Counted from the stretch's first letter, positions 1 to 7,592 are shown. The stretch: DNA of 64,000 nucleotides from Halopseudomonas pachastrellae (GCF_900114765.1 NZ_FOUD01000013.1:1-64000), one strand, 5' to 3'. A program made the numbers and translations. The notes: generated by a model not told the origin, from the sequence alone.

Positions 1-306
1 CGTGGCAAGCCCCAAATTATCCGCAGCGACAATGGCCCGGAATACATCAGCAGCAAGCTCGTGCTATGGGCGGAAAAGCACGGCATTCGACTGGAGCATA
101 TCCAGCCCGGTAATCCACAGCAGAATGCCTACGTCGAGCGCTACAACCGCACGGTGCGCTACGACTGGCTGGGGCATTACTTGTTCGAGTCCATCGCCGA
201 GGTGCAGGAGCATGCAACGCGCTGGGTATGGATATACAATCACGAACGGCCAAACATGGCCCTGGGTGGCATCACCCCCAAACAGAAGTTGGCTCTCGTG
301 GCCTGA
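1..306 (+). CDS. IS3-family transposase OrfB, C-terminal part (cut by window edge)
   Basis: Frame 1 is open from the first base to the TGA at 304-306 and encodes about 101 residues of a DDE (rve-type) transposase that cuts and joins IS ends. The second catalytic aspartate is in SDNGPEY near the start and the catalytic glutamate is in NAYVERYN about 35 residues later, the usual D-(35)-E spacing. The tail (YNHERPNMALGGITPKQKL) is typical of the IS3 family. The N-terminal part, with the first Asp and the OrfA partner, lies upstream of the window. It ends just before a truncated GNAT gene on the opposite strand. Confidence 0.85.
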   Translation, partial: RGKPQIIRSDNGPEYISSKLVLWAEKHGIRLEHIQPGNPQQNAYVERYNRTVRYDWLGHYLFESIAEVQEHATRWVWIYNHERPNMALGGITPKQKLALVA

Positions 307-345
307 CCTCTACTTCTGGCGAGCACTAAAAATGGGGGGATTACC
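1..345 (+). mobile_element. 3' end of an IS3-family insertion sequence
   Basis: The window opens inside an insertion sequence. The first 306 bases encode the end of an IS3-type transposase. The following 40 or so bases run into the reading frame of a truncated acetyltransferase on the other strand, so the element boundary lies at about 340-350. The element's other end is outside the window, so its length and target duplication cannot be seen. The boundary is inferred from where the acetyltransferase stops resembling its family; I did not identify the inverted repeat by comparison. Confidence 0.7.
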
Positions 346-747
346 CCTGCTGCCGACTCGACCTGACGCCTCCAATGCCATCTCTATGGCTGCGGCAAGC
401 AGATCTTTACCAAACCCCAATCCCTTGATTGATCTGTCCACGCCCATACGGCCGAGCACGAAGACGGGCACGTCGATCGGTGCATTTCGGCTAAGCTGGC
501 CTGGGGCTTTCGTTCGGAGGATCGAGCCGCTGGATAGGGTGAAATACCCGACAACAACTCTGGTGTCTTTGCGGCATATAACGAATACAACCGCTGATTT
601 GGATTGCTGGTGCTTATGCGCCCGCTGTAGGTACTGATTTATTGATTCTTCTTCGCAGTCAAACTGAGAGAGATCGTGCGTTTCGTTTAGTCTTTCTGGT
701 GCGCTTATTTCCACCGTTTGGGGCGGGATAGAAATGTGTTTAGACAT
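310..747 (-). pseudogene. GNAT-type (TacT-like) toxin acetyltransferase, C-terminus replaced by IS sequence
   Basis: The first 125 or so residues look like the GNAT toxins of DUF1778-GNAT toxin-antitoxin pairs, which acetylate charged tRNA: ISAPERLNETHDLSQFDCEEESINQYL at the start, then VFVICRKDTRVVVGYFTLSSGSI and the acetyl-CoA loop region GRMGVDRSIKGLGFGKDLL. Family members run about 160-170 residues and continue with a second half of the fold (VHA...FY motif). Here the frame passes after EASGRVGSR into bases belonging to the neighbouring IS end and stops at 145 residues, so the toxin has lost its last strand and helix and is probably inactive. The ATG at 747 has an AGGAAA ribosome site; a GTG at 714 is an alternative. 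The gene overlaps the antitoxin gene by 43 nt. Confidence 0.75.
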
Positions 748-1001
748 CGTTCGGTTTCCTCGGGTCTAGGTTCGTTCAAGACCTTCACGAAAGCGTCAAA
801 TGCTACGTCATCCAGTGCGAAGACCCTTCTATCCAGGATCACATCCTCGGCCCGATGCAGCGCAGCATCGACCACGAATCGCGTTCTGTCTTGACCTAGC
901 AAATTAGCTGCGTAGTCGATCAGGTTGCGTTTTTCTACATCGACCTTCATGTTCATGGGGGCGATGGTTTTATGACTCTCACCGTTCTGGGTAGACATCA
1001 T
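705..1001 (-). CDS. DUF1778 / TacA-type antitoxin
   Basis: A 98-residue protein with an N-terminal ribbon-helix-helix region (KVDVEKRNLIDYAANLLGQDRTRFVVDAALHRAED) and a C-terminal tail with FALDDVAFDAFVKVLNEP, the pattern of DUF1778 antitoxins. These bind their GNAT toxin through the tail and repress their own operon through the RHH domain. Two adjacent ATG codons stand at the start (999-1001 and 996-998) behind an AAGGA site. The antitoxin comes first and overlaps the toxin gene, the normal order for the pair. It appears intact while its toxin is truncated, so it may persist as an orphan antitoxin. Confidence 0.8.
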   Translation of the reverse strand: MMSTQNGESHKTIAPMNMKVDVEKRNLIDYAANLLGQDRTRFVVDAALHRAEDVILDRRVFALDDVAFDAFVKVLNEPRPEETERCLNTFLSRPKRWK

Positions 1002-1459
1002 TTAATCCTTAGCTTCAATAGGTACGTAGTGGTTAGCTCCTTAGTGGCGTTTCAAGCGGCCATAGTTTTTGCTGCGGTTGTTGGTTGCATCGGGGGACTC
1101 CTCTCGGCCTGAGGCCGGTCCATGTTTTATGTGTTGCATATCTCCGACCCCCAAAGCAGGGATCGAGAGAGCAGCCTTAGGCTACAGGCGTATCCTAGCA
1201 CGCCGTGTATCCAATGTCTACATGCGTGTATCTCATGAGTATACGCTGACCGCTTTTGAATGAAGATGGTGACAGCAAATTTGATGCGTCAGTCCCCCGC
1301 AGGAATGCTGTGTTTTGCAGCGTCTCGGCCTGCTGGCTCGGGCCAATGCCCAGCTTTGGGAGTTGTGGTGCCCACGTACCCGAGCCGTTGTAGCTCCTGA
1401 CACTCTCCCTACAGCCTGAAAATGGATTATTCCATCCAGAGCCATGAAGGAGATTCGCC
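1002..1459. other. Stretch with no supportable gene
   Basis: About 460 bases between the antitoxin start and a decayed ORF. Short open frames exist on both strands, but none has a good start site with a ribosome site or a recognisable protein pattern. The part next to 1001 should hold the promoter of the toxin-antitoxin operon. I see no tRNA, repeat or clear hairpin here. Confidence 0.5.
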
Positions 1460-1735
1460 ATGTGGACCAACATCATCCCTGTGTTGAGCGTCGTTCATGT
1501 CACCGCTGCTGTCCTTGAGCGTTTGAATGACCCTGCCGCGTACGAATGCGACGACGGTGTGCGGCTCGAGCGCGCTGTCTAGGACTACGGCGCCTTTGTG
1601 CGGCTGATCAACATTCCTGCCAGAGGGAGCATCGGCGCCGTCGAACGCAAGGAATTATTGCCGAGGAATCCTAGGCGTGGCCGTATTTTGACCTCGGTGC
1701 TATCCGCGCTACGCAGCAAAAAGAGGCAGAAGTAG
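1460..1735 (+). pseudogene. Decayed small ORF with an in-frame TAG
   Basis: An ATG at 1460 has a strong AAGGAG site 6 bases upstream and opens a frame of 40 codons (MWTNIIPVLSVVHVTAAV...) that ends at TAG 1580-1582. The same frame then stays open for a further 50 codons (DYGAFVRLINIPARGS...SKKRQK) to TAG at 1733. A good ribosome site followed by a frame broken by one nonsense codon suggests a 91-residue gene killed by a point mutation, or a real 40-residue protein. I do not recognise the product. It lies between the toxin-antitoxin remnant and the membrane operon. Confidence 0.3.
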
Positions 1736-1806
1736 CGACCGGCACTAAGTGCCAGCCGCTCAAAACACTGCGGCAGCTCGCCCCCCCCCCCTCTCAAATG
1801 AGCCAA

Positions 1807-2358
1807 CTACGAACGACGACGTAAGGGGGTTGGAAAGCTGCCCTGCTTGTCTCTCACCAAGCCCTGAATCAAAGGAGTTAGCAGCAAAGCCCAAAAAACA
1901 GACTTGCGTCTGCTGGTAGCCTGCTTACCACCGAAGATATTGCCGAACTGAGCAAAAAAGAATACGCCCAGCGGAATTTTCACATAGAGCGCTAGCAGCA
2001 TTTTCAGCACGTTCCGGTTATCAAGCCAAGTACGCACGACGATAAACAAGAGCAGCAAAGCATCGAGCACTAGGGCAAGGGAAAACAGCGCCATACGAAG
2101 CTCGAAGACTGCCTCATCATTGGTGCCTGGCCCTCCGCCTCCGGCTACTAACACCGCCAGCGCAGCGATACTCGCTGGGATCAGGTAAAGCCCGCCGACA
2201 ACCATCACGTCCAGGTGATTTCGATACACCACAATGTGTCGCTTCAAGCCTAAGCCGAGCCCAAAAGCAAATGGCAAGATCAACAAGAGCCCGACGCCCA
2301 CTACCCACCAGCTCAGCGGCAATACACCCAATGTCGATTCAGCACCGGCATCAGACAT
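1807..2358 (-). CDS. Unrecognised polytopic membrane protein (second gene of the membrane pair)
   Basis: The 183-residue product has about four hydrophobic segments: near residues 15-37 (LSWWVVGVGLLLILPFAFGL), 50-72, 88-108 (FSLALVLDALLLLFIVV) and 118-140. The C-terminus is basic (GSFPTPLRRRS). Its start codon lies inside the 3' end of the upstream gene: the 8 bases ATGTCTGA contain both its ATG and that gene's TGA, so the two are translationally coupled and probably form one complex. I do not recognise a family. The coding region ends just before the decayed ORF. Confidence 0.7.
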   Translation of the reverse strand: MSDAGAESTLGVLPLSWWVVGVGLLLILPFAFGLGLGLKRHIVVYRNHLDVMVVGGLYLIPASIAALAVLVAGGGGPGTNDEAVFELRMALFSLALVLDALLLLFIVVRTWLDNRNVLKMLLALYVKIPLGVFFFAQFGNIFGGKQATSRRKSVFWALLLTPLIQGLVRDKQGSFPTPLRRRS

Positions 2359-3568
2359 GTTGAACCTCCTGGCTTCGAGCAGCCGAGCGGTTCAACCACT
2401 CGCGCGCGTCAACACGCCAGATCGCCTTGAAAACAACAGTCAGGCAATACAGAAACAACAAGGGTAGGATGAGCGTCCGCAACACAAACAGCGCCATGAC
2501 TTCCATGATGGTGTCACTGGCATTGGAGAGCTTCTCCTGTAACGCATCCAATGCCAGCGGGTTGACTAGCGTGGCTACGGTGCCGCCCACAGAATCCATG
2601 ATGCCGGAAGCACCATCCGGATTCTGCGCTGCTTCACGCTCGCGCTGGATCAATAGCAGGCCGTTTTGAGTTTTGTTGCGCTCATCCTCCAACAGATCAA
2701 GCTGATCCTCGTAAAGACCAACCTGCGCGATAGCCTTGGCGTGCTCGGGCGAACGCGACAAGAAGTTAAGGCGCTCGACGGTATCCATGCCTGCCTCCAG
2801 CTCATCAAGCTTGGACTCTGCCTGACGTTGCTGCTCTATTAGCTGCTCACGCTGGGCGGCGACTTCCTCAAGTCGCGCAGTGAGCACAGCTTCCCGTTCT
2901 GCGCGCTGCTCCTCGGCTTGCGACGCCAACGCACTGAGGGCTTGCGCATCTGCGCCTTTTACATCGACATTCTCGACCTCTCCCGGCAACGCTTCCAAGG
3001 CAGCAATCCCACCGCGGGACTGTTCAGCCAAAAAATACTCGCTGACCACACCGTTCAGGGCGACCACCATAACCAGTGCAAAGCGAAGGAAAACCAGAAA
3101 GGCAAAAAGGCGAACACTTTGATTAAACCCGGCGAGCGATGGCCGCAACAGACTGAGAATGACCACAGCACCAGACAGCGTCAGCAAGATTTTGAAGAAC
3201 AAGTCAGAGACAACGCCAAGAAGCAGCTTTTGAATCAGCAGAGAACCGATCGATAGCTTCATGAGCGAGGAGTAATCCTCGATCAGATCATTGAACGGAT
3301 CTAGCACCTCTCCCAGACCCAAGCTGCCAGAAAAGACCACCATGCTGACTTCTACCTCCACACTTTGCAGTAGGGAAATCAGCGCATTGAGCAGCTTGGC
3401 CACACCAAAAGCTACTGAGGCCTGCACGAGAGAGCTGTCGATGTAATCGGTCGAGGCACGGTCGATCGCCCCTAACCAACTCACTGCCATCAGTATAAGG
3501 ACTGCAGCTACTACTAACGATCGGCCACGCCCCTTTAAAAGGCCTGACGATTGCGACGTCGACTCCAT
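2351..3568 (-). CDS. Unrecognised membrane protein with a long coiled coil (first gene of the membrane pair)
   Basis: The 405-residue product has a hydrophobic segment near residues 16-36, two or three more between about 110 and 185 (LLLGVVSDLFFKILLTLSGAVVIL; LFAFLVFLRFALVMVVALNGVV), a charged coiled coil at about 205-270 (EEQRAEREAVLTARLEEVAAQREQL), a further charged stretch to about 320, and a last membrane segment near 365-390 (LFVLRTLILPLLFLYCLTVVF). The coiled coil is therefore held between membrane anchors on one face of the membrane. The ATG at 3568 has an AAGGAG site at the right distance, whereas the GTG two codons upstream overlaps that site. It is divergent from a WYL regulator. 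I do not recognise the family. Confidence 0.75.
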   Translation of the reverse strand: MESTSQSSGLLKGRGRSLVVAAVLILMAVSWLGAIDRASTDYIDSSLVQASVAFGVAKLLNALISLLQSVEVEVSMVVFSGSLGLGEVLDPFNDLIEDYSSLMKLSIGSLLIQKLLLGVVSDLFFKILLTLSGAVVILSLLRPSLAGFNQSVRLFAFLVFLRFALVMVVALNGVVSEYFLAEQSRGGIAALEALPGEVENVDVKGADAQALSALASQAEEQRAEREAVLTARLEEVAAQREQLIEQQRQAESKLDELEAGMDTVERLNFLSRSPEHAKAIAQVGLYEDQLDLLEDERNKTQNGLLLIQREREAAQNPDGASGIMDSVGGTVATLVNPLALDALQEKLSNASDTIMEVMALFVLRTLILPLLFLYCLTVVFKAIWRVDAREWLNRSAARSQEVQHV

Positions 3569-3710
3569 GTTCACTCCTTGGTTATCTTATTGATCAGACG
3601 GGGCAACTGGCTGAACAAACCGGCTTCCTTGCCCGCCTGAGGAAGGTACAAGCGCTGAACGATGGAAACAACTGTCACCGCCGTGCTTTGTCCCTGCAAT
3701 TATTCAGCAC

Positions 3711-3735
3711 CATCACGACAAACCTTGTCGCAATG
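3711..3735. promoter_or_regulatory. Imperfect palindrome between the membrane pair and the WYL regulator
   Basis: Two 11-base arms (catcacgacaa and ttgtcgcaatg) flank a 3-base centre, with 9 of 11 positions pairing and a perfect core cgacaa/ttgtcg. It sits in the 303-base divergent intergenic region, so it could be an operator controlling both transcripts. WYL-type regulators of the BrxR/CapW kind bind palindromes in such positions. Assignment to this regulator is inference. The rest of the region shows no gene. Confidence 0.4.
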
Positions 3736-3871
3736 ACGGCGTAAAACAGAATTTTGCTAACCCGCTTGATAACCACGAGCTCGCATGAGTTGATGTAAAA
3801 CGGCACCTTCATCACATGCAGGGCAGCCCCGCCGCTTGCGAGCAGCGACGCTACTTAAATCAACGCAAGAC

Positions 3872-4897
3872 ATGGACGCCACAGTGAGCGACACAAAAGA
3901 CACTTTGCACCGAATCAAGCTAATGATCGCCCTCGTTCCTAAAGAGCCCGGCGATATCTCCACCAGAGAGTTGCTCTGCGCCCTGGAAAATGAAGGGTTT
4001 AACGTTAGTAAACGCACTGTTCAGCGTGATCTGGAAAAGTCATCCAACACCTTCCCCATTTACCAATCCGTTGGGGGCCATCATCCGCGCTGGAGTCGAA
4101 AAAAAAATGCACCGCTGGATACGGACATCATGCTCCCCGCCACTGCGTTAGCCCTGCATTTGGCAGAAAGCCACCTCAGCAGACTGCTGCCGAGCACTGT
4201 GCTGCAGAGGCTAACGGCGCAATTTGAGCTGGCCCGGCACCAGCTCCTGAGCAATACCAGCAACACGTTTCACAACTGGGCTAGAACCGTACGTGCCCTG
4301 CCAAATGGCAAAGCTTTGCTACCTGCCGATATATCTTCAAACGTGTGGGAAGCTGTATCCGATGCCCTGCTGCGAGAGAGGCAATTACGGGTTGTTTACC
4401 AAGCTCGCGAGCAGTCGACACCTCGCGAGCACGTACTGCATCCGGCAGGCCTGGTGTCACGACATGCGATTAGCTATCTGGTCGCACGGACCAAAAGCTA
4501 CGAGCAGCCAGTGCAGTTTGCGTTGCACCGCATAACTGACGCAGAAGTACTTACAGACCCTGCCATGGAACTGGAAGGTTTCAGTATTGACCAGTTCATC
4601 AGCCGCCAACTCAACAGCGAAGAAGACATCGCCACTGTGACGCTTGAAGCCGACGTGTCCCCAAGCATCGCCTGGCTCCTCAACGAAACCCCACTGAGTA
4701 TGGAGCAAAGTCTCACCCCTCTTGAGGACAGCCATTGGCAACGCTTGCGTGCCGTTGTCCCGAATGACAAGGAAACACGATGGTGGGTCTACTCGCTAGG
4801 AGAGAACATACGAGTAAGGGCACCAGCCGACTGGATTGAGGAGATAAAAACCCGAGCGCAACAGACACTCGCTCAGTACCAAAAAAACGCTGAATAA
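3872..4897 (+). CDS. WYL-domain transcriptional regulator
   Basis: The 341-residue protein has an N-terminal winged helix-turn-helix (about residues 12-60, STRELLCALENEGFNVSKRTVQRDLEKSS), then a WYL domain (about 160-230; HPAGLVSRHAISYLVARTK carries the family's YLVA core) and a C-terminal WCX-like extension (EEDIATVTLEADVSPSIAWLL...WWVYSLGENIRVRAP). WYL regulators sense nucleic acids or nucleotides, and many repress phage-defence operons, so the divergent membrane pair is the obvious candidate target. The ATG at 3872 is chosen because the fold begins soon after it; an upstream TTG in frame would add 12 residues. No strong ribosome site is visible. Confidence 0.85.
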   Translation: MDATVSDTKDTLHRIKLMIALVPKEPGDISTRELLCALENEGFNVSKRTVQRDLEKSSNTFPIYQSVGGHHPRWSRKKNAPLDTDIMLPATALALHLAESHLSRLLPSTVLQRLTAQFELARHQLLSNTSNTFHNWARTVRALPNGKALLPADISSNVWEAVSDALLRERQLRVVYQAREQSTPREHVLHPAGLVSRHAISYLVARTKSYEQPVQFALHRITDAEVLTDPAMELEGFSIDQFISRQLNSEEDIATVTLEADVSPSIAWLLNETPLSMEQSLTPLEDSHWQRLRAVVPNDKETRWWVYSLGENIRVRAPADWIEEIKTRAQQTLAQYQKNAE

Positions 4898-5217
4898 CCT
4901 CAAAGCAGGGCGCATTTAACGAGCGGTCTCTGAGGCCTAACGGAGCCTGTAGCAAAGGCAAAACGCCAAGAACAAAAGCGCCGGAGCATGCGCAAGGCGA
5001 GTGGAGCCTATCGCTGCGCACTGCATAAACAGCCTTTGCCTTGCTCCAGCAAAGGCGACAGCAGTGCAATCGCCTGTTGCCAGCCACAACGGCGCAACGC
5101 CGTCGCCAGAAGGCTTTCGGCACATTCCCACTCTCAAGAAAAAACTGGCCTTCATGCGACACGGCCTGTCGCGGTGCTGCTGCACAGTCCCCTGTAACAG
5201 TACAACGGAGGACTGAC
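4898..5217. other. Intergenic stretch with no clear feature
   Basis: About 320 bases between the WYL gene and a small zinc-ribbon gene. Several short overlapping frames exist on both strands, but none has a credible start and codon pattern. I see no hairpin followed by a T-run, so no terminator for the WYL gene can be named. Confidence 0.4.
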
Positions 5218-5412
5218 ATGCCCTTTCCACCCAGCCCCACTACCTACCGATGCCGTCAATGCAGCTGGCGCAAAAGAGTTCGCCCCACAAGCGATGCCCT
5301 CGCGTGGGGGGTGGACTGTTTTGCCTCCTGCCCGCAATGCGGTAGCGACAATCTACAGATAACTCATCACCCCAAATCGCGCGGCCCACTGGCCTGGATC
5401 TTTGGGCGTTGA
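5218..5412 (+). CDS. Small zinc-ribbon protein
   Basis: The 64-residue protein starts at an ATG with ACGGAGG seven bases upstream. It has two Cys pairs, CRQC at about residues 12-15 and CPQC at about 38-41, which make a rubredoxin/zinc-ribbon metal site, and a hydrophobic ending (GPLAWIFGR). The opening MPFPPSPTTYRCRQC resembles small conserved proteins of pseudomonads whose function I do not know. Its codon use looks host-like, so it may be a resident gene among mobile DNA. An IS3 element begins 35 bases after its stop. Confidence 0.6.
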   Translation: MPFPPSPTTYRCRQCSWRKRVRPTSDALAWGVDCFASCPQCGSDNLQITHHPKSRGPLAWIFGR

Positions 5413-5509
5413 CTCTTAACGCGAACGACAAATCAGCAGACAAGGAAGGGTTCTACCCCGTTACTGCGGACATTTCTGAAAAGAGGCACAATGTGCCGAA
5501 GGAGTGTTC

Positions 5510-5860
5510 ATGACCAAACGCAGAAAATACAGCCCCGAATTCAAGCGCGAAGCCATCGCGCTATCTCGCCAACCCGGCATAAGCTGCCGACAGGTAGCTT
5601 TGGAAATAGGCGTTAATCCCAACATGTTGACCCGATGGGTGCGTGAAGCGAATGGAGAGCCGAGCAAGGCCTTCAAGGGCTCTGGGTCGGCCCGTGATGA
5701 GAATCTTGCCAAACTGAAGCGGGAACTGGCGCGGGTAAAAAAGGAGCGCGATTTTTTGCGCGAAGCGGCAGTGTTCTTTGCAAAGGAGTCGTCCGGAGGT
5801 ATCAGGCGATTAAGCACTGTCGCGACCAGTTCCCCATACGCCTTATGTGTCGCTGTCTGA
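5510..5860 (+). CDS. IS3-family transposase OrfA
   Basis: About 116 residues. The N-terminus carries the IS3/IS911-type helix-turn-helix ([20 protein letters not shown], then [20 protein letters not shown]) that recognises the IS ends. A leucine-zipper-like helix follows ([24 protein letters not shown]). The ATG at 5510 has a GAAGGAG site; the GTG two codons earlier overlaps that site and is not used. An A6G slippery run near codon 77 allows a -1 shift into orfB. Without the shift, translation ends at 5860 as OrfA alone. Confidence 0.85.
   Translation: MTKRRKYSPEFKREAIALSRQPGISCRQVALEIGVNPNMLTRWVREANGEPSKAFKGSGSARDENLAKLKRELARVKKERDFLREAAVFFAKESSGGIRRLSTVATSSPYALCVAV
5737..5743 (+). promoter_or_regulatory. 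Programmed -1 ribosomal frameshift site (A AAA AAG)
   Basis: The heptamer AAAAAAG is read in the OrfA frame as gtA AAA AAG, the canonical slippery phase. After a -1 shift the OrfB frame is open from before this site through 6642 without a stop, so a fused OrfAB of about 375 residues is made. This is the standard way IS3-family elements make active transposase. Confidence 0.8.
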
Positions 5861-6642
5861 AGGTTTCTGCCAGCGGCTATTACGCTTGGGTATCTCGGCC
5901 GCTCTCCAGCAGAGCAAAGGCTAACCAGCGTCTGCTGAGGCGGATCAGAGAGATTCATGATGACAGTGGCGGAATGCTTGGGTCGCCCCGTATGCATGAA
6001 GACTTAGCTGCTGAAGGTGTTGCAGCCAGCCTGAATCGGGTTGCAAGGCTAATGGCTAAGCACGGCATTCAGGGGGGGGGCCGCAGGAAGCGAGGACGCC
6101 TCGGACGCGCATCGAATCGGCCACTAGGTATTCAAAATCACCTTGAACGGGATTTCTCCGCATTGGAACCTGATACCAAATGGGTCACTGACATTACGGA
6201 GATCTCCACCCAGGAAGGGAAGCTATTTCTCTGCGTGGTTCTGGATTTGTTCAGCAAGCTGATCGTCGGCTGGTCTATGCACCACCTGCAGGATCGGCTG
6301 ATGGTAATCAGAGCCGTGCAAATGGCTGCGTGGCAACGTCAGGGCGAAACACCTGTGATATTGCATTCAGACCGCGGCAGCCAGTTCACCAGCGGCGATT
6401 ACCAGCGTTATCTTGGCAGTAATCATTTGGTCAGCAGTATGAGCGCGGTTGGCCATTGCGGAGACAACGCAGCCTGTGAGGGGTTCTTCGGCATGCTGAA
6501 ACGCGAGCGAGTACACCATCGGCGTTACCGAACGCGGGACGAGGCAAGAGCTGATCTGTTTGAATACATCGAGCGGTTCCATAACCCCAGGATGCGACGT
6601 AGAGTTGCTGCTCAGGATCGGAAGCTCAAAGCCGTTTTATAA
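5743..6642 (+). CDS. IS3-family transposase OrfB (made as OrfAB by frameshift)
   Basis: The frame contains [20 protein letters not shown], the HTH_21-like region ([25 protein letters not shown]) and the rve catalytic core. The DDE residues are D in [11 protein letters not shown] in [12 protein letters not shown] and E in [15 protein letters not shown]. The internal ATG at 5845 is the first ATG, but the natural product is the fusion through the slippery site. The stop at 6640-6642 looks premature: the next codons in frame read PSVETG then TAG, the ending I expect for this family, so one codon has probably mutated to TAA and about seven residues are lost. The catalytic core is intact. Confidence 0.85.
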   Translation, partial: GARFFARSGSVLCKGVVRRYQAIKHCRDQFPIRLMCRCLKVSASGYYAWVSRPLSSRAKANQRLLRRIREIHDDSGGMLGSPRMHEDLAAEGVAASLNRVARLMAKHGIQGGGRRKRGRLGRASNRPLGIQNHLERDFSALEPDTKWVTDITEISTQEGKLFLCVVLDLFSKLIVGWSMHHLQDRLMVIRAVQMAAWQRQGETPVILHSDRGSQFTSGDYQRYLGSNHLVSSMSAVGHCGDNAACEGFFGMLKRERVHHRRYRTRDEARADLFEYIERFHNPRMRRRVAAQDRKLKAVL

Positions 6643-6669
6643 CCGTCCGTGGAAACGGGGTAGAACCCC

Positions 6670-6739
6670 AATGCCATCGAAGAACTGCTGCCGCACAACT
6701 GGAAGCCGGCCATCAAGGTGTGATGGCCGGACGCTTACA
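6670..6739 (+). mobile_element. 3' remnant of an IS66-type element
   Basis: Directly after the IS3 element the sequence reads NAIEELLPHNWKPAIKV and a stop, which resembles the C-terminus of IS66-family TnpC transposases. It is followed by tggccggacgcttac, which read outward is gtaagcgtccggcca, the kind of terminal repeat seen in that family. Only about 70 bases remain. I see no matching piece on the left of the IS3 element. Identification rests on memory of the family's ends. Confidence 0.5.
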
Positions 6740-6760
6740 TTTTTTTCCAGAGACCCAGTA

Positions 6761-6913
6761 TTTAGTGGCCCGTAGTGCACCCGTGCAACACTCCACCATA
6801 TTTCGCCAGGACGAACTGTGCAGCATTCCACCATATTTTGCTTTCGAGGCAAAATGCCTACAGGCCTCATATTTACTGGGCTGTAGAGCACCCGTGCAGC
6901 GCTCCATCATATA
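6761..6913. repeat. Three imperfect direct repeats with gtgca...ctccaccatat core
   Basis: Copies lie at 6761-6803, 6811-6838 (shorter) and 6872-6913. Copies 1 and 3 share a tttactgggc-like start, gcacccgtgca and a ctccaccatat-like end; copy 2 shares the gtgcagcattccaccatat part. Serial repeats of this kind occur at the ends of IS21-type elements, where they bind transposase, so this could be the scar of such an element. No IS21-type gene remains here. They lie between the IS66 remnant and a beheaded phosphatase gene. Confidence 0.5.
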
Positions 6914-6914
6914 A

Positions 6915-7592
6915 TGCAACTACTGGCGTCGCTTAGCTTCCCGAGCGTATCCGACAGGCTATTCATGGCCGGGATTAGTAGACCACTACACTACGATAAC
7001 CGACGATCAACACTGGTGCGTGGTCGACCCTAACGACGGAACGGCAGACTTTCTGAAAGGTTTGAAAGTGTCCGCCATTTCAGTTGGCCTGCTCAGTCAA
7101 GGCCGTCCGGTCCTTGGCGTAGTCTATGCGCCGGTAAGAGCCGCCGGTGGGCCCGACTGCATCGCCTGGGCAGAAGGCATGAAGACGATCTACCGCAACG
7201 GCGCACAGCTCGCCAACGCCAGCCTGACGCCCGAGTCGCGGGTAATGGTCAGCAGCGCCGCGAGCAGGAAACCGGCCATTAACGCGGAGCTATGCGCACC
7301 AGCAACCCCCGCTCCTACAACCAGTATCGCGTACCGACTGGCAGCAGTTGCCGCCGGAGATGCCGTAGCCGGGGTGTCGCTGGTCACCACTGCAGCTCAT
7401 GACGTATTGGCTGGGCACGCCATCTTGCGCGGCGCCGGCGGCGTGCTACTCGACCAAGATGGACAGGAAATCACCTACGGTAGCCGATCCGCCTTGGCGG
7501 TCACGTCTAGGCGTTGCTTTGGTGGCGCCCTAGACGCCTGCAGGGAACTGGCCAACCGAGACTGGGACCGTGTTTTTCAGAAAAACGTTTGA
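6915..7592 (+). pseudogene. 5'-truncated CysQ/inositol-monophosphatase family gene
   Basis: From 7020 the frame encodes a clear inositol-monophosphatase-fold protein: VDPNDGTADFLKG is the metal-binding motif (usual form DPIDGT.NF), with HDVLAGHAILRGAGGVLLDQDG as the second motif near the C-terminus (usual form WD.AAG..L..AGG). CysQ-type enzymes remove the 3'-phosphate from PAP. Members have about 260-275 residues and the first 80 or so contain the GEE metal site; here the frame before 7020 is open back to 6915 but does not carry that motif. The gene has lost its start, probably to the mobile elements on its left. I see no ribosome site at the internal GTG at 7020, and activity is unlikely. 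Confidence 0.7.

Larger units (their letters stand above)
5448..6669 (+). mobile_element. Complete IS3-family insertion sequence, about 1.22 kb
   Basis: Two overlapping transposase frames are flanked by inverted repeats: the left end begins gggttctaccccgttactg and the right end, read inward, begins ggggttctaccccgtttcc, giving about 15 identical bases. The bases just outside the ends (gaa on the left, caa on the right) do not form an obvious 3-4 base target duplication. A fragment of a different IS is fused directly to the right end only. This suggests a deletion or recombination event after insertion. Confidence 0.85.

Noticed and set aside
1195-1476. Small frames on the minus strand in the gap after the antitoxin
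   Set aside because: No start site with ribosome site and no protein pattern; overlapping frames on both strands look equally good.
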